Positions 18,230-29,715 of a stretch of DNA of 53,381 bases are shown piece by piece. A model generated the notes under the pieces. The model worked only from the letters and a program-made list of their open reading frames with translations. It was not told where the DNA came from and searched no databases. Both the position numbers and the translations under genes were made by a program. Numbering within the stretch: position 1 is the stretch's first letter; each line of letters opens with the position of its first letter. This DNA comes from Sporolactobacillus inulinus (GTDB lineage: Bacteria > Bacillota > Bacilli > Bacillales > Sporolactobacillaceae), in the NCBI RefSeq assembly GCF_006539285.1, contig NZ_BJMS01000023.1:1-53381 (forward strand), read 5' to 3'.

Positions 18230-18853
18230 TTAAAGCAATTTGTTAAATACGTGGTAAAGCGAAACAATCGCAAATCCAAAAATGACCACGGCCGACAAGT
18301 GATCCACCCAAATGAATGCTTTTCTGTCCATCTTTTCCTGAAAAGAACCGATACATACGCTGAGCAGCAGCCACCAAAACGCCGATCCGGAAAAGACGCC
18401 AAGGACAATGGAAAAGGCTTGCCATGGATCACCTGAGGTCAGCCCAATACCGGCAAACATGCTAATAAACGACAAAATGGTCATCGGATTGGTCAGTGTC
18501 AAAACAAACGTCGACCCGTATGCACCGAACAAGCGATTCGACTTCCCTAGTTTTGCGGCATCCGCCGCACCGGCAGATCGCCATGTCCGGGCCGCAAGAA
18601 AAACAAGAAAAAGTCCGCCAAATGTTTGCAGCCAAATGCGTTGGTCCAGAAGAAAATGCGCGATTACCGTCAAACCAAAGGCTGCGATTGAGCCGAAACA
18701 GGCATCGGCTGTTGCAGCACCTATTCCGGACAGTAGACCGACAAGCCGGCCAGAGGCTATGGTTCGGCGAATGCACAGCACGCCGATTGGACCAACCGGT
18801 GCGGCGATCGCCAAGCCTAAAAGGAAACCTTTGAAATAAAAAGAGGCATCCAT
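18230..18853 (-). CDS. LysE/RhtB-family amino-acid exporter
   Basis: 207 residues with about six membrane helices and the family N-terminal signature GLAIAAPVGPIGVLCIRR. It carries a further conserved stretch LTNPMTILSFISMFAG. It probably exports an amino acid or analogue. The ATG at 18853 follows GAGGTG; a GTG six bases upstream is the alternative. It lies nine bases after the Lrp/AsnC gene on the same strand, a classic regulator-exporter pair inserted between camS and gatC. Confidence 0.88.
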   Translation of the reverse strand: MDASFYFKGFLLGLAIAAPVGPIGVLCIRRTIASGRLVGLLSGIGAATADACFGSIAAFGLTVIAHFLLDQRIWLQTFGGLFLVFLAARTWRSAGAADAAKLGKSNRLFGAYGSTFVLTLTNPMTILSFISMFAGIGLTSGDPWQAFSIVLGVFSGSAFWWLLLSVCIGSFQEKMDRKAFIWVDHLSAVVIFGFAIVSLYHVFNKLL

Positions 18854-18862
18854 CGGCACACC

Positions 18863-19324
18863 TCACGAAAACCGTTCGGAATGAATCGGAAGCTGGGTGG
18901 TTTCCTTCAACGAATTCATCACAATGGTCGTACGCGTGCGCAATCCGGGCAGCCGCTTCAATTCAGAGCTAATCAAGCGATCCAAGTCCTTCGTGTTCCT
19001 TGCACGAATTTTAACTAAGTAGTCGTAATCGCCGGCAATATGATGGCATTCCTGAACTTCTAGCAATGTATCGATCAGCGCAAGGAAAGCGGCACGCTGG
19101 TCCATTTGCTCTAGAGTCACGGCAACAAAAGCGGTACATGTATTCCCCACCAGTTCAGGATCCAGGACCGCTTCATAGGTACGGATCACGCCTTTGTCTT
19201 CCAGGCGGCGCACGCGTTCCGCAACAGCCGGCGAAGACATCTCAATTTCAGCGGCCAGATCGGACCATGTGGCCCGTCCATTCTTCATCAGGCTTTGCAA
19301 CAGTCTCATATCAAGCTTATCCAA
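18863..19324 (-). CDS. Lrp/AsnC family regulator
   Basis: 153 residues: N-terminal winged HTH (LLQSLMKNGRATWSDLAAE, then SPAVAERVRRLEDKGVI) and C-terminal RAM ligand domain (about 70-145, with CHHIAGDYDYLVKI). The start is TTG at 19324, five bases after AAGGAGGTG. It probably senses an amino acid and controls the co-transcribed LysE-type exporter. Confidence 0.92.
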   Translation of the reverse strand: MDKLDMRLLQSLMKNGRATWSDLAAEIEMSSPAVAERVRRLEDKGVIRTYEAVLDPELVGNTCTAFVAVTLEQMDQRAAFLALIDTLLEVQECHHIAGDYDYLVKIRARNTKDLDRLISSELKRLPGLRTRTTIVMNSLKETTQLPIHSERFS

Positions 19325-19426
19325 CCAAACACCTCCTTGTTTTTCTATATAAACATCCTATATTCCTTAATATATTATCCATTTTACATCACTCTCATAA
19401 CAATGTTAATTGTTATATCAAAAAAT

Positions 19427-19470
19427 AATAAAAAAGCAAAACTGCTCGCCAACGCAATTTTGCTTTTCAG
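19427..19470 (-). terminator. Terminator of the pcrA-ligA-camS operon
   Basis: A stem AAAAGCAAAATTGC / GCAGTTTTGCTTTT (one wobble) on the minus strand ends in a T-run, just after the camS stop. It could also work on the plus strand. Confidence 0.85.
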
Positions 19471-19477
19471 AGAAACA

Positions 19478-20716
19478 TTATTGTTGGTAAATATGCACAT
19501 AGGGTTCATCCATGTCCTTCGTCCGTTCGACCAGCGCCTCGGAATTTGAACCGCTTGAGATATAGATGTGAACCGGAACATGCTGTGGAAAGGCCAATCG
19601 ATTTTTCACAACAGAGGCAACGTAATTCGTAAACCCGATCAGTTCCGTCTTATCGACAAACTTATTAAAATTGATCTCTAAAGTAATATCGGACAGTTCA
19701 TCATTTTGGTAGAACCCTTTACCAACGACACCAAGATAATTTGGATAGTACTTTTGTATATCCGTCTTGAATTGATCAAATTTCTGGAGATCGCTTTTAT
19801 AATCTTTTGTGGCCGGATCCGACGGGAACAATACATGCTGCTGCTTTATCGTGGACCATTTATTAATGGAACGTGAGCCTGAGGCAACTTCCGTTGACGC
19901 GAAGAAATTGCCGGGTACGAGCGAATCAGGCGCTGAGGTCATGTATAAAGTAACGTAAATCGGTATGTTTTGCAGTTCCTGAATCGGCTGGTTCTCTGAA
20001 TCTTTAAGGCTGCGGATGCGCTGAACAACTTTCGCTGCCTGCGATTTGCCCCATTCTTTAACCTTTGCCTGATTTAGCTTTTCAGAGATTGGGTAGAGTT
20101 TATCCTTGTAGTTGATGCTGTCTGCATACACGGAATTGAGCGACAAAGCGATCGACATACCGGCAATCTTGTAGGCACCGCTGCTGTTTTTCTTCATATA
20201 GTCCTGTTCAAGTACGTAATTCAGATACTTCGGACTGTTTTTTGACTGCTCGACGATATTCTTTCCCTTACCAAGCTTCGGATTTAAACCGTCAACCACC
20301 GGCTGCCGTTTACTCGGATCGTTGATTTTCTTATTGGCGAGGCGCTGCGGTTCATTCATATAGCGATACAACATGCCATTGATGTCTTTATCGGTGAGGT
20401 ACTGTCCGCTCTGAAAAACATAGTCGCTGGGACCGAACACATTCTTGGAAAGATCCATCAACCCCGACTCAAGCTGATCCATATCGACACGATTGTCCGG
20501 GCCGTACTGAATGTAGCCACGTGTCGTATTGCCCGATTTTGGTCGCAGCATCTGATAGCCCGAATCATTGGTACTTGGGATCAAGCTCGCATTTTCTGTT
20601 TTTCCCTCGCTGTTTTTTACCTTGCTGTCTTTGCTGGCATTGAACCAGCACCCTGAGAGGATCAGCTGCAAGGCGAGCAGGATCGAAATTGCTGCTGCTG
20701 TTTTTTTCCATTTCAT
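19478..20716 (-). CDS. camS: CamS-family lipoprotein (YerH)
   Basis: 412 residues. Lipoprotein signal with lipobox LSGC (Cys about 23), then a CamS sex-pheromone-precursor domain over the rest. In enterococci and staphylococci the cleaved signal peptide of this family yields the cAM373-type pheromone heptapeptide; in Bacillus (YerH) the role is unknown. It is 15 bases downstream of ligA, as in B. subtilis, so it is probably co-transcribed. The assignment is by sequence style plus synteny. Confidence 0.9.
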   Translation of the reverse strand: MKWKKTAAAISILLALQLILSGCWFNASKDSKVKNSEGKTENASLIPSTNDSGYQMLRPKSGNTTRGYIQYGPDNRVDMDQLESGLMDLSKNVFGPSDYVFQSGQYLTDKDINGMLYRYMNEPQRLANKKINDPSKRQPVVDGLNPKLGKGKNIVEQSKNSPKYLNYVLEQDYMKKNSSGAYKIAGMSIALSLNSVYADSINYKDKLYPISEKLNQAKVKEWGKSQAAKVVQRIRSLKDSENQPIQELQNIPIYVTLYMTSAPDSLVPGNFFASTEVASGSRSINKWSTIKQQHVLFPSDPATKDYKSDLQKFDQFKTDIQKYYPNYLGVVGKGFYQNDELSDITLEINFNKFVDKTELIGFTNYVASVVKNRLAFPQHVPVHIYISSGSNSEALVERTKDMDEPYVHIYQQ

Positions 20717-20731
20717 TGTATGTGCATCCCC

Positions 20732-22762
<2,031 letters not shown>

Positions 22763-22973
22763 TCAAATGCTGCAAGGTAAACGCTGCACGCGTATCGTAC
22801 CGAGAATAAAGGGGGCAACGCATCCGTTGTTCGTGCTTGCAGCTTGGTTCGGTGACGCTAAGAGCGGATTGTACGTGATTCCGGCCAATTTATACGCGGC
22901 AACGACCGAATGCTCCGCAAGGCAGACGCACGTGTTGCCGCCGTAAAAAACGTGCGCCTTCACCAGTATTGCC

Positions 22974-25202
22974 TCATTCAACTTTCTCAATCGGAGCAAA
23001 TGCGCCGAGCAAGCGCTTCAAGCCGACCGGACTCGGAAAAACAATGTCCAGCTCAACACTGTCGCCGCTGCCGCGTGTCGCGACAATTGTTCCCTGCCCC
23101 CATTTATTATGCGACACCTTGTCACCGGCGCTCCATTCTTGCGTCTGCGCTTTTTTCTGCAGGATCGGCCGTGGTTTGGCTGTCGGAGCAGCGAAGCGAC
23201 GCCCGCCGCCGAACGGTGATGCGGCTTTCGATGCGAACCCGCCGGAAATGTGCTCCTCTTCCGACTCCGCTTGTTCAATAAGTTCTGCTGGAATTTCTTT
23301 AATAAAGCGCGAAGCAGGATTCGCAATCGTTTTTCCGTAAAGCATGCGCACCTGGGCATTGGTGAGGAACAGCTGCTGCTTGGCTCGAGTGATGCCGACA
23401 TAAGCGAGCCGGCGCTCCTCTTCCATTTCTTCCTCATCATCGAGCGCACGCAGATGCGGGAAAATACCTTCTTCCATACCGGCAAGGAAAACAACCGGGA
23501 ATTCGAGTCCTTTTGCAGAGTGCAGCGTCATCAACGTGACGGCGTCCTGTGGTGCCTGATCCTCCTGTTCCTCAATATCGGCGTCAAGCGCCAGTTCGGT
23601 CAGGAAATTGATCAACGATTTATCGTCATGATTACTCTCGAATTCCTTGGTCACCGACAGTAATTCGTCCAAGTTCTCCAGACGGCTCTGCGCTTCAATG
23701 GTTCGTTCAGCTTTCAGCGCATCACGGTATCCGGACTTGTCTAAGACTTCATCAACCAATTCGGTAACGGAAAGAAATTCCTGCATCTTCGACCAATTGA
23801 GCATCATATCGGCGAATTCTTTCATCTTCTTGGCTGTGCGCGCAGCAATGCTCGTCTGATCAACCTCACCGATCGCCTGCATCAGCGTCAGATCGTTTGC
23901 GATTGCGTAGTCGGCCAACTTATCCATTGAAGAGGCACCAATGCCGCGTTTCGGTTCATTGATCACGCGCGCCAAACTGATTTCATCATTTGGATTGGCA
24001 ATCAAACGCAGATAGGCGAGCATGTCTTTAATTTCCTTGCGCTCGTAGAATTTGATACTTCCAACCATTCGATACGGAATATTTGATTTGACAAGCGTCT
24101 CTTCAATCACACGCGACTGAGCATTGGTTCGGTACAATATCGCCAGATCGGAATAGGTGAATCCATCCTGAAACAATTCACGCATCTTGCCGGCAATATA
24201 GTAACCTTCTTCCCGTTCCGTCGGTGCCCGGTAATAATTGATTTGCTGACCATCGTCATTTTCGGTCCAAAGATTCTTCGGCTTGCGGTCATGGTTGTTC
24301 TCAATCACATGATTGGCTGCATCAAGAATCTTTTTCGTTGAACGATAGTTCTGTTCCAGCATGATCACTTGAGCGTTCGGATAATCTTGCTCGAAAGAAA
24401 GGATGTTGTGAATATCCGCACCGCGCCATCCATAGATCGACTGGTCGGAGTCACCAACGACGCAGAGGTTTTTAAAGCGGTCGGCAAGCATACGCACGAG
24501 CAGATACTGCGCACGGTTGGTATCCTGATATTCATCAACGTGAATATATTGGAACTTTTTCTGATAGTATTCGAGCACTTCGGGTACCCGCTGGAACAGA
24601 TGCACGGTCGTCATGATCAAGTCGTCAAAATCAAGCGATTGATTTTGCAGCAACCGTTTCTCATAATCCTGATAGACGTCGCGAACGACTTCCTGGTGCG
24701 GTCCATAGACAGTTTTTGCGAAATCCGCTGCCGTTTTCAGTTCATTTTTGGCCGCACTGATACTGCCGAGGATACTGCGCGGTGTAAATTTTTTCGGATC
24801 AAAATTCCGTTCTTTGAGGATTTGCTTGACTACCGACTGCTGATCGGTACTGTCTAAGATTGTAAAATTGCGGCTGATCCCCATGCGGTCGATGTCTCGA
24901 CGAAGAATGCGCACACACATCGAGTGAAACGTGGATACCCATGTATCTTCCACAAGCGGTCCGGCAAGTTTTGCGAGCCGTTCCTTCATTTCCTTCGCCG
25001 CTTTATTGGTAAACGTAATCGCCAAAACATTCCAGGGTGCTACGTCGCGCTCGATCATTAAATAAGCCATACGATGCGTCAATACACGTGTCTTGCCGCT
25101 TCCGGCGCCCGCCATAATCAGCAGAGGCCCCTCATGGTGCTTCACCGCTTTTAATTGTTCCGGATTCAAGCCTTCCAGTAGTTCCTGTGAAAGTCGTTCC
25201 AT
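22974..25202 (-). CDS. pcrA: ATP-dependent DNA helicase PcrA
   Basis: 742-residue SF1A helicase. Motif Q and Walker A ([18 protein letters not shown], about 32-40), motif [10 protein letters not shown], motif [17 protein letters not shown], motif IV/V ([19 protein letters not shown]) and VI ([13 protein letters not shown]). The C-terminal tail ends with the Tudor-like RNA-polymerase-binding region ([15 protein letters not shown]). It is the essential helicase in rolling-circle replication, repair and R-loop control. AGGAAGTG precedes the ATG. pcrB, its B. subtilis neighbour, is not seen in the window. Confidence 0.97.
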   Translation of the reverse strand: MERLSQELLEGLNPEQLKAVKHHEGPLLIMAGAGSGKTRVLTHRMAYLMIERDVAPWNVLAITFTNKAAKEMKERLAKLAGPLVEDTWVSTFHSMCVRILRRDIDRMGISRNFTILDSTDQQSVVKQILKERNFDPKKFTPRSILGSISAAKNELKTAADFAKTVYGPHQEVVRDVYQDYEKRLLQNQSLDFDDLIMTTVHLFQRVPEVLEYYQKKFQYIHVDEYQDTNRAQYLLVRMLADRFKNLCVVGDSDQSIYGWRGADIHNILSFEQDYPNAQVIMLEQNYRSTKKILDAANHVIENNHDRKPKNLWTENDDGQQINYYRAPTEREEGYYIAGKMRELFQDGFTYSDLAILYRTNAQSRVIEETLVKSNIPYRMVGSIKFYERKEIKDMLAYLRLIANPNDEISLARVINEPKRGIGASSMDKLADYAIANDLTLMQAIGEVDQTSIAARTAKKMKEFADMMLNWSKMQEFLSVTELVDEVLDKSGYRDALKAERTIEAQSRLENLDELLSVTKEFESNHDDKSLINFLTELALDADIEEQEDQAPQDAVTLMTLHSAKGLEFPVVFLAGMEEGIFPHLRALDDEEEMEEERRLAYVGITRAKQQLFLTNAQVRMLYGKTIANPASRFIKEIPAELIEQAESEEEHISGGFASKAASPFGGGRRFAAPTAKPRPILQKKAQTQEWSAGDKVSHNKWGQGTIVATRGSGDSVELDIVFPSPVGLKRLLGAFAPIEKVE

Positions 25203-25343
25203 TTAGCTCACTTCCTAAAAATAAAATGCGCTCACTGTCCAAAGAAAAAAAGGGCTGAAAAAGCAAAACCGGCGCATTCTGATTGCCTAAAGTCCCCCAG
25301 AACATCGCCGTCCATGCCTTTTTTCAAATAAAAGCAAAAGTGC

Positions 25344-25640
25344 TTAGTTGTTTTCCGATAAACGATCAAGGATCATTTTGTACCCTTCTGTACCGAAGTT
25401 GATGCACCGTTTCACTCGAGAAATCGTCGCTGTGCTAGCACCGGTTTCTTCCTCGATTTGATGATAGGTTTGACCGACCATCAGCATTCTTGCCACCTCT
25501 AGACGCTGCGAGAGCGATTGAATTTCGCCCATCGTGCATAAGTCATCGAAAAAACGATAGCACTCCTCACGGTCTTTCAAGGTAAGGATGGCATCGAAGA
25601 GCTGATCAAGGGCTTTTCCTCTTAATTTATCAATTTGCAA
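25344..25640 (-). CDS. yerC: YerC/YecD family TrpR-like regulator
   Basis: 98 residues of the TrpR-superfamily YerC group: MGEIQSLSQRLEVARMLM helix, then GQTYHQIEEETGASTATISRVKRCI, the helix-turn-helix. The start is TTG at 25640 (GAAAGGAA site, somewhat distant). In B. subtilis yerC lies just upstream of pcrB-pcrA. Its target genes are not established from sequence. Confidence 0.93.
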   Translation of the reverse strand: MQIDKLRGKALDQLFDAILTLKDREECYRFFDDLCTMGEIQSLSQRLEVARMLMVGQTYHQIEEETGASTATISRVKRCINFGTEGYKMILDRLSENN

Positions 25641-25960
25641 CCTTGTCCATTCCTTTCTCGTCGGTTAAATCTGTCACTTCATCACTTTGCTGCAGACATT
25701 ATGTCCGATGCCGATCGACAGGTATGCAACCGTTGAGCCGGCAACTTTTTTTCTATTTGGTCAATCCTGCGATTCGATCTTTTAAACTTGCAGATAAGAT
25801 TCCTTTTATCATCTTACATCAATTAAGCTTGGTGATAAAGCCAGATCATCAAAATGATTTCATTCTTCACCGTGTGAAAATTTTCCTGGGCGACTTATTG
25901 TGTTTTCATTATGGCTCATTTACAGTAAAAGGGAACGCTAGCTGAAGGACGTGGCAAACG
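25641..25960. other. Intergenic region between yerC and HAD gene
   Basis: 320 bases separating divergent genes. The only long frame (plus strand 25643-25945) has no ribosome binding site and no recognisable content. I see no gene, repeat or strong operator here; it presumably carries both promoters. Confidence 0.4.
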
Positions 25961-26524
25961 ATGAAGATACTCTGGGATTTCGATGGAACAATTTTTGATA
26001 CCTATCCGGTGTACACGAGACTACTCAAACAAGTACTCCCCCCATCAGTAAAAGAAAAGGATATATTTCGTCAGTTAAAGATTTCGGAAAGCACTGCGCT
26101 TGCAGCTTTTCAAGTGAATCAGGAACAGGCTCATCGCTACCATCAGCTGGTTCTCTCTTGCTCCTCGGATGCGTTCGAGCCGTTTCCATTTGTTGAACAG
26201 GTCCTGGCATCCGCCGATCAAAACGTGATCATGACGCATAAAAGCCGGGCTTCGTTGATGCAAATTTTAAAGCATCATGGGCTGGACAAGTATTTCAGCG
26301 CATACGTAACCCGAGACGACGGATTCCCGCGTAAACCGGATCCAGCATCCTATATTTATCTGGATGAGCACCATGGCTTTGATTTGGCGGTTGGCGACCG
26401 GACACTTGACATCATCCCGGCGAAAAAATTAGGCAAGAAAACATGTCTGTTTCAAAATGATGCACCGGGCGCGGACTTCTACCTCGACCGTTATGATCAG
26501 TTTTTTGATCGGGTTAAGCTATGA
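25961..26524 (+). CDS. HAD-superfamily phosphatase (phosphoglycolate-phosphatase-like)
   Basis: 187 residues. HAD motif I DFDGTIFDT (nucleophile Asp7), motif II MTHK (about 90), motif III Lys in RKPDP (about 127) and motif IV VGDRTLDI (about 145). The helical cap is inserted after motif I, subclass IA. It is likely a small phosphatase acting on a sugar or nucleotide monophosphate in the cytosol. GAAGGA lies about 11 bases upstream of the ATG. It is monocistronic with its own terminator. Confidence 0.88.
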   Translation: MKILWDFDGTIFDTYPVYTRLLKQVLPPSVKEKDIFRQLKISESTALAAFQVNQEQAHRYHQLVLSCSSDAFEPFPFVEQVLASADQNVIMTHKSRASLMQILKHHGLDKYFSAYVTRDDGFPRKPDPASYIYLDEHHGFDLAVGDRTLDIIPAKKLGKKTCLFQNDAPGADFYLDRYDQFFDRVKL

Positions 26525-26533
26525 TACGGACGT

Positions 26534-26572
26534 AAAAACTCACCGTCTGCTTCATGCTGGCGGCGAGTTTTC
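26534..26572 (+). terminator. Terminator of the HAD gene
   Basis: A stem AAAACTC-a-CCG / CGG-c-GAGTTTT, just after the stop, followed by T-rich sequence. Confidence 0.7.
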
Positions 26573-26616
26573 ATTTGCGACTATTCAGCGTAACGGCATA
26601 TCGATCCGTTTGCTAA

Positions 26617-26760
26617 TTTTATCGACCACTTTTCGGGTTTTATCAACCGGTTTTGTGTTTTTATCGACCAGTTTGTGATTTTTATCGACCACTTTGCAAG
26701 TTTTATCAACCAGTTTACGATTTTTATCAACCACTTTACAAGTTTTATCAACCAGTTAGC
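26617..26760. repeat. Seven 21-bp tandem repeats encoding a heptad pattern
   Basis: Seven near-identical 21-base units, each TTTTATCRACCASTTT plus five variable bases; the last is partial. Read on the minus strand in one frame they encode seven-residue units of the type LVDKTCK / VVDKNHK, without stops, as far as a TGA at about 26593. A stop (TAA) directly precedes the array in that frame and there is no ribosome binding site. The array lies between the HAD terminator and the terminator of the LDH gene. Variation is confined to five positions and to G/A and C/G alternations. Confidence 0.85.
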
Positions 26761-26771
26761 GCGTTCAGCTA

Positions 26772-26821
26772 AATAAAAAAGCCTCCCGGCGGAGACACGC
26801 GGATCTCAGACGGAGGCTTTC
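26772..26821 (-). terminator. Terminator of the LDH-family gene
   Basis: On the minus strand AAAGCCTCC pairs with GGAGGCTTT, with inner pairing GAGA / TCTC, followed by TTTATTT; nine bases after the gene's stop. Confidence 0.85.
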
Positions 26822-26829
26822 TGTATCGA

Positions 26830-27810
26830 TCAGTTTGCGGTAGTTTCTTCGTGTTCTTCAAGCGTTTGCTTAATGTAGCCTTTGATCAGTTCAGCCGACC
26901 CGTTGAATCCTTCTTGTTCTTTTTCGCTGAGGCGGAACTTGATGATCCGTTCGACCCCGTTGCGGCCGAGAATGATCGGAACACCAATGGCTAGATCGTT
27001 TTGACCGTATTCGCCATTCTGAATGACTGAAGCGGCCGTCACGACACGGGCATCGTTCAAAATGGACTTGGCAAAGAACGCGAGCGCATTGCCGATACCG
27101 AATTGGGTATTGCCTTTGCGTGTATGGATCTCCCAACCAAAATGACGAGCTGCGTCTTCCACCTGGTCACGGTCAATCGGGCCAAATTCGTCGACGTTGT
27201 CTTCTTCAAACTGATCAAGCGGCTGTCCACCAACCGTGGCTTGCGACCATGCCGCGATCTGCGAGTCACCATGTTCGCCAATCATGAAGGCGTTGATACT
27301 GCGCGGATCAACATCACCGATCACTTGTGAAAGCTGACGGCGTAAGCGCATGCTGTCCAGCGCCGTTCCCGTTCCAATCACATGATTTTTCGGCAGCCCG
27401 GACAGTTTGTAAAACAGATAAGTAATAATATCGCAAGGGTTGGTCGCAATCACATACGTACCCTTGAACCCTGCTTTGCGCAGTTTTGGGACGATATCAT
27501 AGGTAATCGCCGCCGTCCCCTTCAACAATTCCAAGCGTGATTGGGTTGGAATCTGCGACCGTTCCGTTACCGCAACCAGAATGACATCACACACCGCAAG
27601 CCCTTCCAGCGGCACCTCAAGCACACGCGTCCGCGATGGGGTCAGCTCAATACTGTCCGCAAAGTCCCAAGCCTCGCCTTTCGCACGTTCGGAATCAATA
27701 TCGGAAATGTACAATTCATCCGCAATATTTTCATGAAGCACTGCAGATGCTGCCGCCTTTCCAACATTGCCGATGCCAACAACTCCCACTCGTCTGACTG
27801 TTTCGCTCAC
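26830..27810 (-). CDS. L-lactate / L-2-hydroxyacid dehydrogenase family protein
   Basis: 326 residues. NAD-binding VGIGNVG near the N-terminus, substrate loop SQIPTQSR with the Gln and Arg positions usual in lactate dehydrogenase, NPCDIITY, LDSMRLR with the carboxylate-binding Arg, and the catalytic His in GEHGDS. The loop lacks the usual GANQKPGE, and VDPRS resembles L-2-hydroxyisocaproate dehydrogenases, so the substrate could be a larger 2-oxoacid. The start is GTG at 27810 after AAGGAGAGG. It reoxidises NADH in fermentation if it is an LDH. Confidence 0.85.
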   Translation of the reverse strand: MSETVRRVGVVGIGNVGKAAASAVLHENIADELYISDIDSERAKGEAWDFADSIELTPSRTRVLEVPLEGLAVCDVILVAVTERSQIPTQSRLELLKGTAAITYDIVPKLRKAGFKGTYVIATNPCDIITYLFYKLSGLPKNHVIGTGTALDSMRLRRQLSQVIGDVDPRSINAFMIGEHGDSQIAAWSQATVGGQPLDQFEEDNVDEFGPIDRDQVEDAARHFGWEIHTRKGNTQFGIGNALAFFAKSILNDARVVTAASVIQNGEYGQNDLAIGVPIILGRNGVERIIKFRLSEKEQEGFNGSAELIKGYIKQTLEEHEETTAN

Positions 27811-27876
27811 TTCAATCCTCTCCTTGTGCCTTCTGATAGATCCTTTTTTTGTGTTTAGTGACGTATATTTTACACC

Positions 27877-27909
27877 TTATCGAAAAGCGGTTCAACCGTT
27901 TTTCGATAA
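27877..27909. promoter_or_regulatory. 33-bp palindrome upstream of the LDH-family gene
   Basis: TTATCGAAAAGCGGTT, one central base, AACCGTTTTTCGATAA: arms of 16 bases with one mismatch. It lies about 70 bases upstream of the GTG start, so it is placed as an operator. It does not match the Rex consensus (TTGTGAA...TTCACAA). Confidence 0.5.
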
Positions 27910-28000
27910 TTCGAATAAGTATCTGCTATACAAGCGGACACCTACGCGCTTGGTTCACAACCTTGCGTTTTGCCAAGCCTTTACTTTCTTCTTATCCTGC

Positions 28001-28041
28001 AAAAAAAGGATGCCTCACAGCCATTGACTTTGAGACACCCT
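28001..28041 (-). terminator. Terminator after the GntR gene
   Basis: On the minus strand GGGTGTCTCA pairs with TGAGGCATCC (two wobbles), then seven T residues. It closes the ABC importer operon. Confidence 0.75.
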
Positions 28042-28074
28042 CCACACTTCTATAAAAGGGGGATTTAATTACAT

Positions 28075-28788
28075 TCACTTGCGCGCTCTTCTGATCCAAA
28101 AGCTGAAAACATCATTTCTCAAATAGTCTAAAGAATACATCACCACTTGATTCTTTTCATCAAGATGAATACTTTTAAGTAGCAGAACCATTGTTTCCGG
28201 TTTGCACATCAACCTTTTTACGTACTTGTCGGACAATGGGGGGACAACAATTTCCGTATCTGCATCTAAAATCGAAAGACCGCATTCCACCTGCAAGTAG
28301 CTAAGCAGAGAACCTGAAAAGGGCTTGCGCTCAAAAACATCACCGACAACTGCCTTAGGGATTAAATTAACGGAAAACACTACCGGTTCGTTATCCGCCG
28401 TTCTGGCGCGCTTCAAAAAATAAACCGGTTCGCCCGCTTGGATTCTGAGTAAAGAGGCGAATTGCTTCGGACATTTCTCCAAAGTGATGCGTTCCTGTCG
28501 CTCGCCTTCCTTTAAACCGGATGATTTAATTAATTCGCCAATGCTTCGCAAATCTTCCAAATTGTTTGAGATACTAGGAGGTGGCTGCACAACGAATGTA
28601 CCGACACCGTGTTTCACTAATATCTTTCTTTCCTTTTCAAGTAGCTTAATTGCCGAACGGAACGTGTCCCTGCTGACACCAAAGAATTTTGCCATCTGAT
28701 GTTCAGAAGCGAGTTTTTCTCCTACTTTAAGTTCTCCTTCGTTGATCATCGCTTCCAGCTTTTCTTTCACAGCCATGTAACTCGTCAT
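28075..28788 (-). CDS. GntR/HutC-type regulator with UTRA domain
   Basis: 237 residues: winged HTH about 5-70 (KLASEHQMAKFFGVSRDTFR, then KHGVGTFV) and a C-terminal UTRA effector domain (about 85-235; PVYFLKRARTADNEPVVFS). The start is placed at ATG 28788 (GGAG upstream), with an in-frame codon at 28806 as alternative. It is the last gene of the importer operon, 57 bases after a permease gene, and probably senses the imported compound or a product. PhnR-like regulators of phosphonate importers are of this type. Confidence 0.9.
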   Translation of the reverse strand: MTSYMAVKEKLEAMINEGELKVGEKLASEHQMAKFFGVSRDTFRSAIKLLEKERKILVKHGVGTFVVQPPPSISNNLEDLRSIGELIKSSGLKEGERQERITLEKCPKQFASLLRIQAGEPVYFLKRARTADNEPVVFSVNLIPKAVVGDVFERKPFSGSLLSYLQVECGLSILDADTEIVVPPLSDKYVKRLMCKPETMVLLLKSIHLDEKNQVVMYSLDYLRNDVFSFWIRRARK

Positions 28789-28845
28789 TTTCTGCACACT
28801 CCACACAAACCGTGATCATAGAAATGATCGCTTAGCTTTCGCAAT

Positions 28846-29694
28846 CTATCTTTGTTCCCACTTACTCTCTTTCAGATTGACATAAATATAGATGAAAGAG
28901 GAGATCGAACAAATCAGAAACATAATAAACGACAGTGCCGCGGCGCGTTCATACGCCATGTAACTATTAAACTGGTCGAACAATGCAATCCCAAGCATTT
29001 TCGGTGCATTGCCGCCCACCAAATAAGGTGTCGTAAACGAACCGATATTACTCATAAACACAAAAGTTACAGCAATTAAAGCATCCTTATAAGACAACGG
29101 CAGAATGATTTTTGTAAAGATCGTCAACTTACTCGCGCCGATATCTCGTGCACTCTCGATTACAGACGCTTTTAATCCGAATAAAGCGGCTGTAATGATC
29201 AACGTTGCAAACGGGATATTAAACCATAGATTCATGATAATGATACTCTTAGCGTTGTGCAAGAGTCCCATTTGGATATTTAATCCAAAAATTCTGCCGA
29301 TTCGATTAATCACACCCGCATCGTTAATGACCAGCATGACTGCGTAAACAGCTACCAATCCCGGGACAAAGCGCGGCAGAAGATTCAACCCGTAAATCCA
29401 CCGACTCAAGCGCGAATTGCTGAAACGCAGATAGATTGAAAATGGATAGGCAAAGAGCAGGGTTAATAGCACCGTTGTAACCGTTACAAATACGGTATAG
29501 CCGATATTCGATAACTGGATGGGATCGGTAAAGAAGTACAGATAGTTAGCCAAAGTAAACGTACCCGTATCCGGATGCCGAAAGCTTCTGATGACCGAAT
29601 TAAGAATTGGGTAGACAACAAATAAGGCAATCAGCGCAAAAGACGGCAGAATAAGCAGATAAGGTATTGCCTTTTTTTGTATGTCCGTTGACAT
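28846..29694 (-). CDS. ABC importer permease (PotB/PhnU-like)
   Basis: 282 residues, six predicted membrane helices. The EAA loop ESARDIGASKLTIFTKIILP contacts the ATPase. It belongs to the spermidine/iron/2-aminoethylphosphonate permease group (BPD_transp_1). It is separated from its partner permease by the ATPase and binding-protein genes. RBS AAAGGATG. Substrate inferred from the operon only. Confidence 0.9.
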   Translation of the reverse strand: MSTDIQKKAIPYLLILPSFALIALFVVYPILNSVIRSFRHPDTGTFTLANYLYFFTDPIQLSNIGYTVFVTVTTVLLTLLFAYPFSIYLRFSNSRLSRWIYGLNLLPRFVPGLVAVYAVMLVINDAGVINRIGRIFGLNIQMGLLHNAKSIIIMNLWFNIPFATLIITAALFGLKASVIESARDIGASKLTIFTKIILPLSYKDALIAVTFVFMSNIGSFTTPYLVGGNAPKMLGIALFDQFNSYMAYERAAALSFIMFLICSISSFIYIYVNLKESKWEQR

Positions 29695-29715
29695 TGTCTC
29701 ATCCTTTCACCTTGA

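Noticed and set aside
22763-22999. 78-codon minus-strand frame between pcrA and ligA
   Set aside because: Overlaps the pcrA end, lacks a ribosome binding site and has no recognisable content, although its GC content is gene-like.
26025-26263. Minus-strand frames inside the HAD gene
   Set aside because: Antisense shadows with no start signals.
26593-26760. Calling the 21-bp repeats a CRISPR array
   Set aside because: Units are contiguous, with only five variable bases and no spacers; no cas genes are present.
27877-27909. Palindrome as a terminator
   Set aside because: It lies upstream of the LDH-family start and far from a gene end on either strand; no T-run follows directly.
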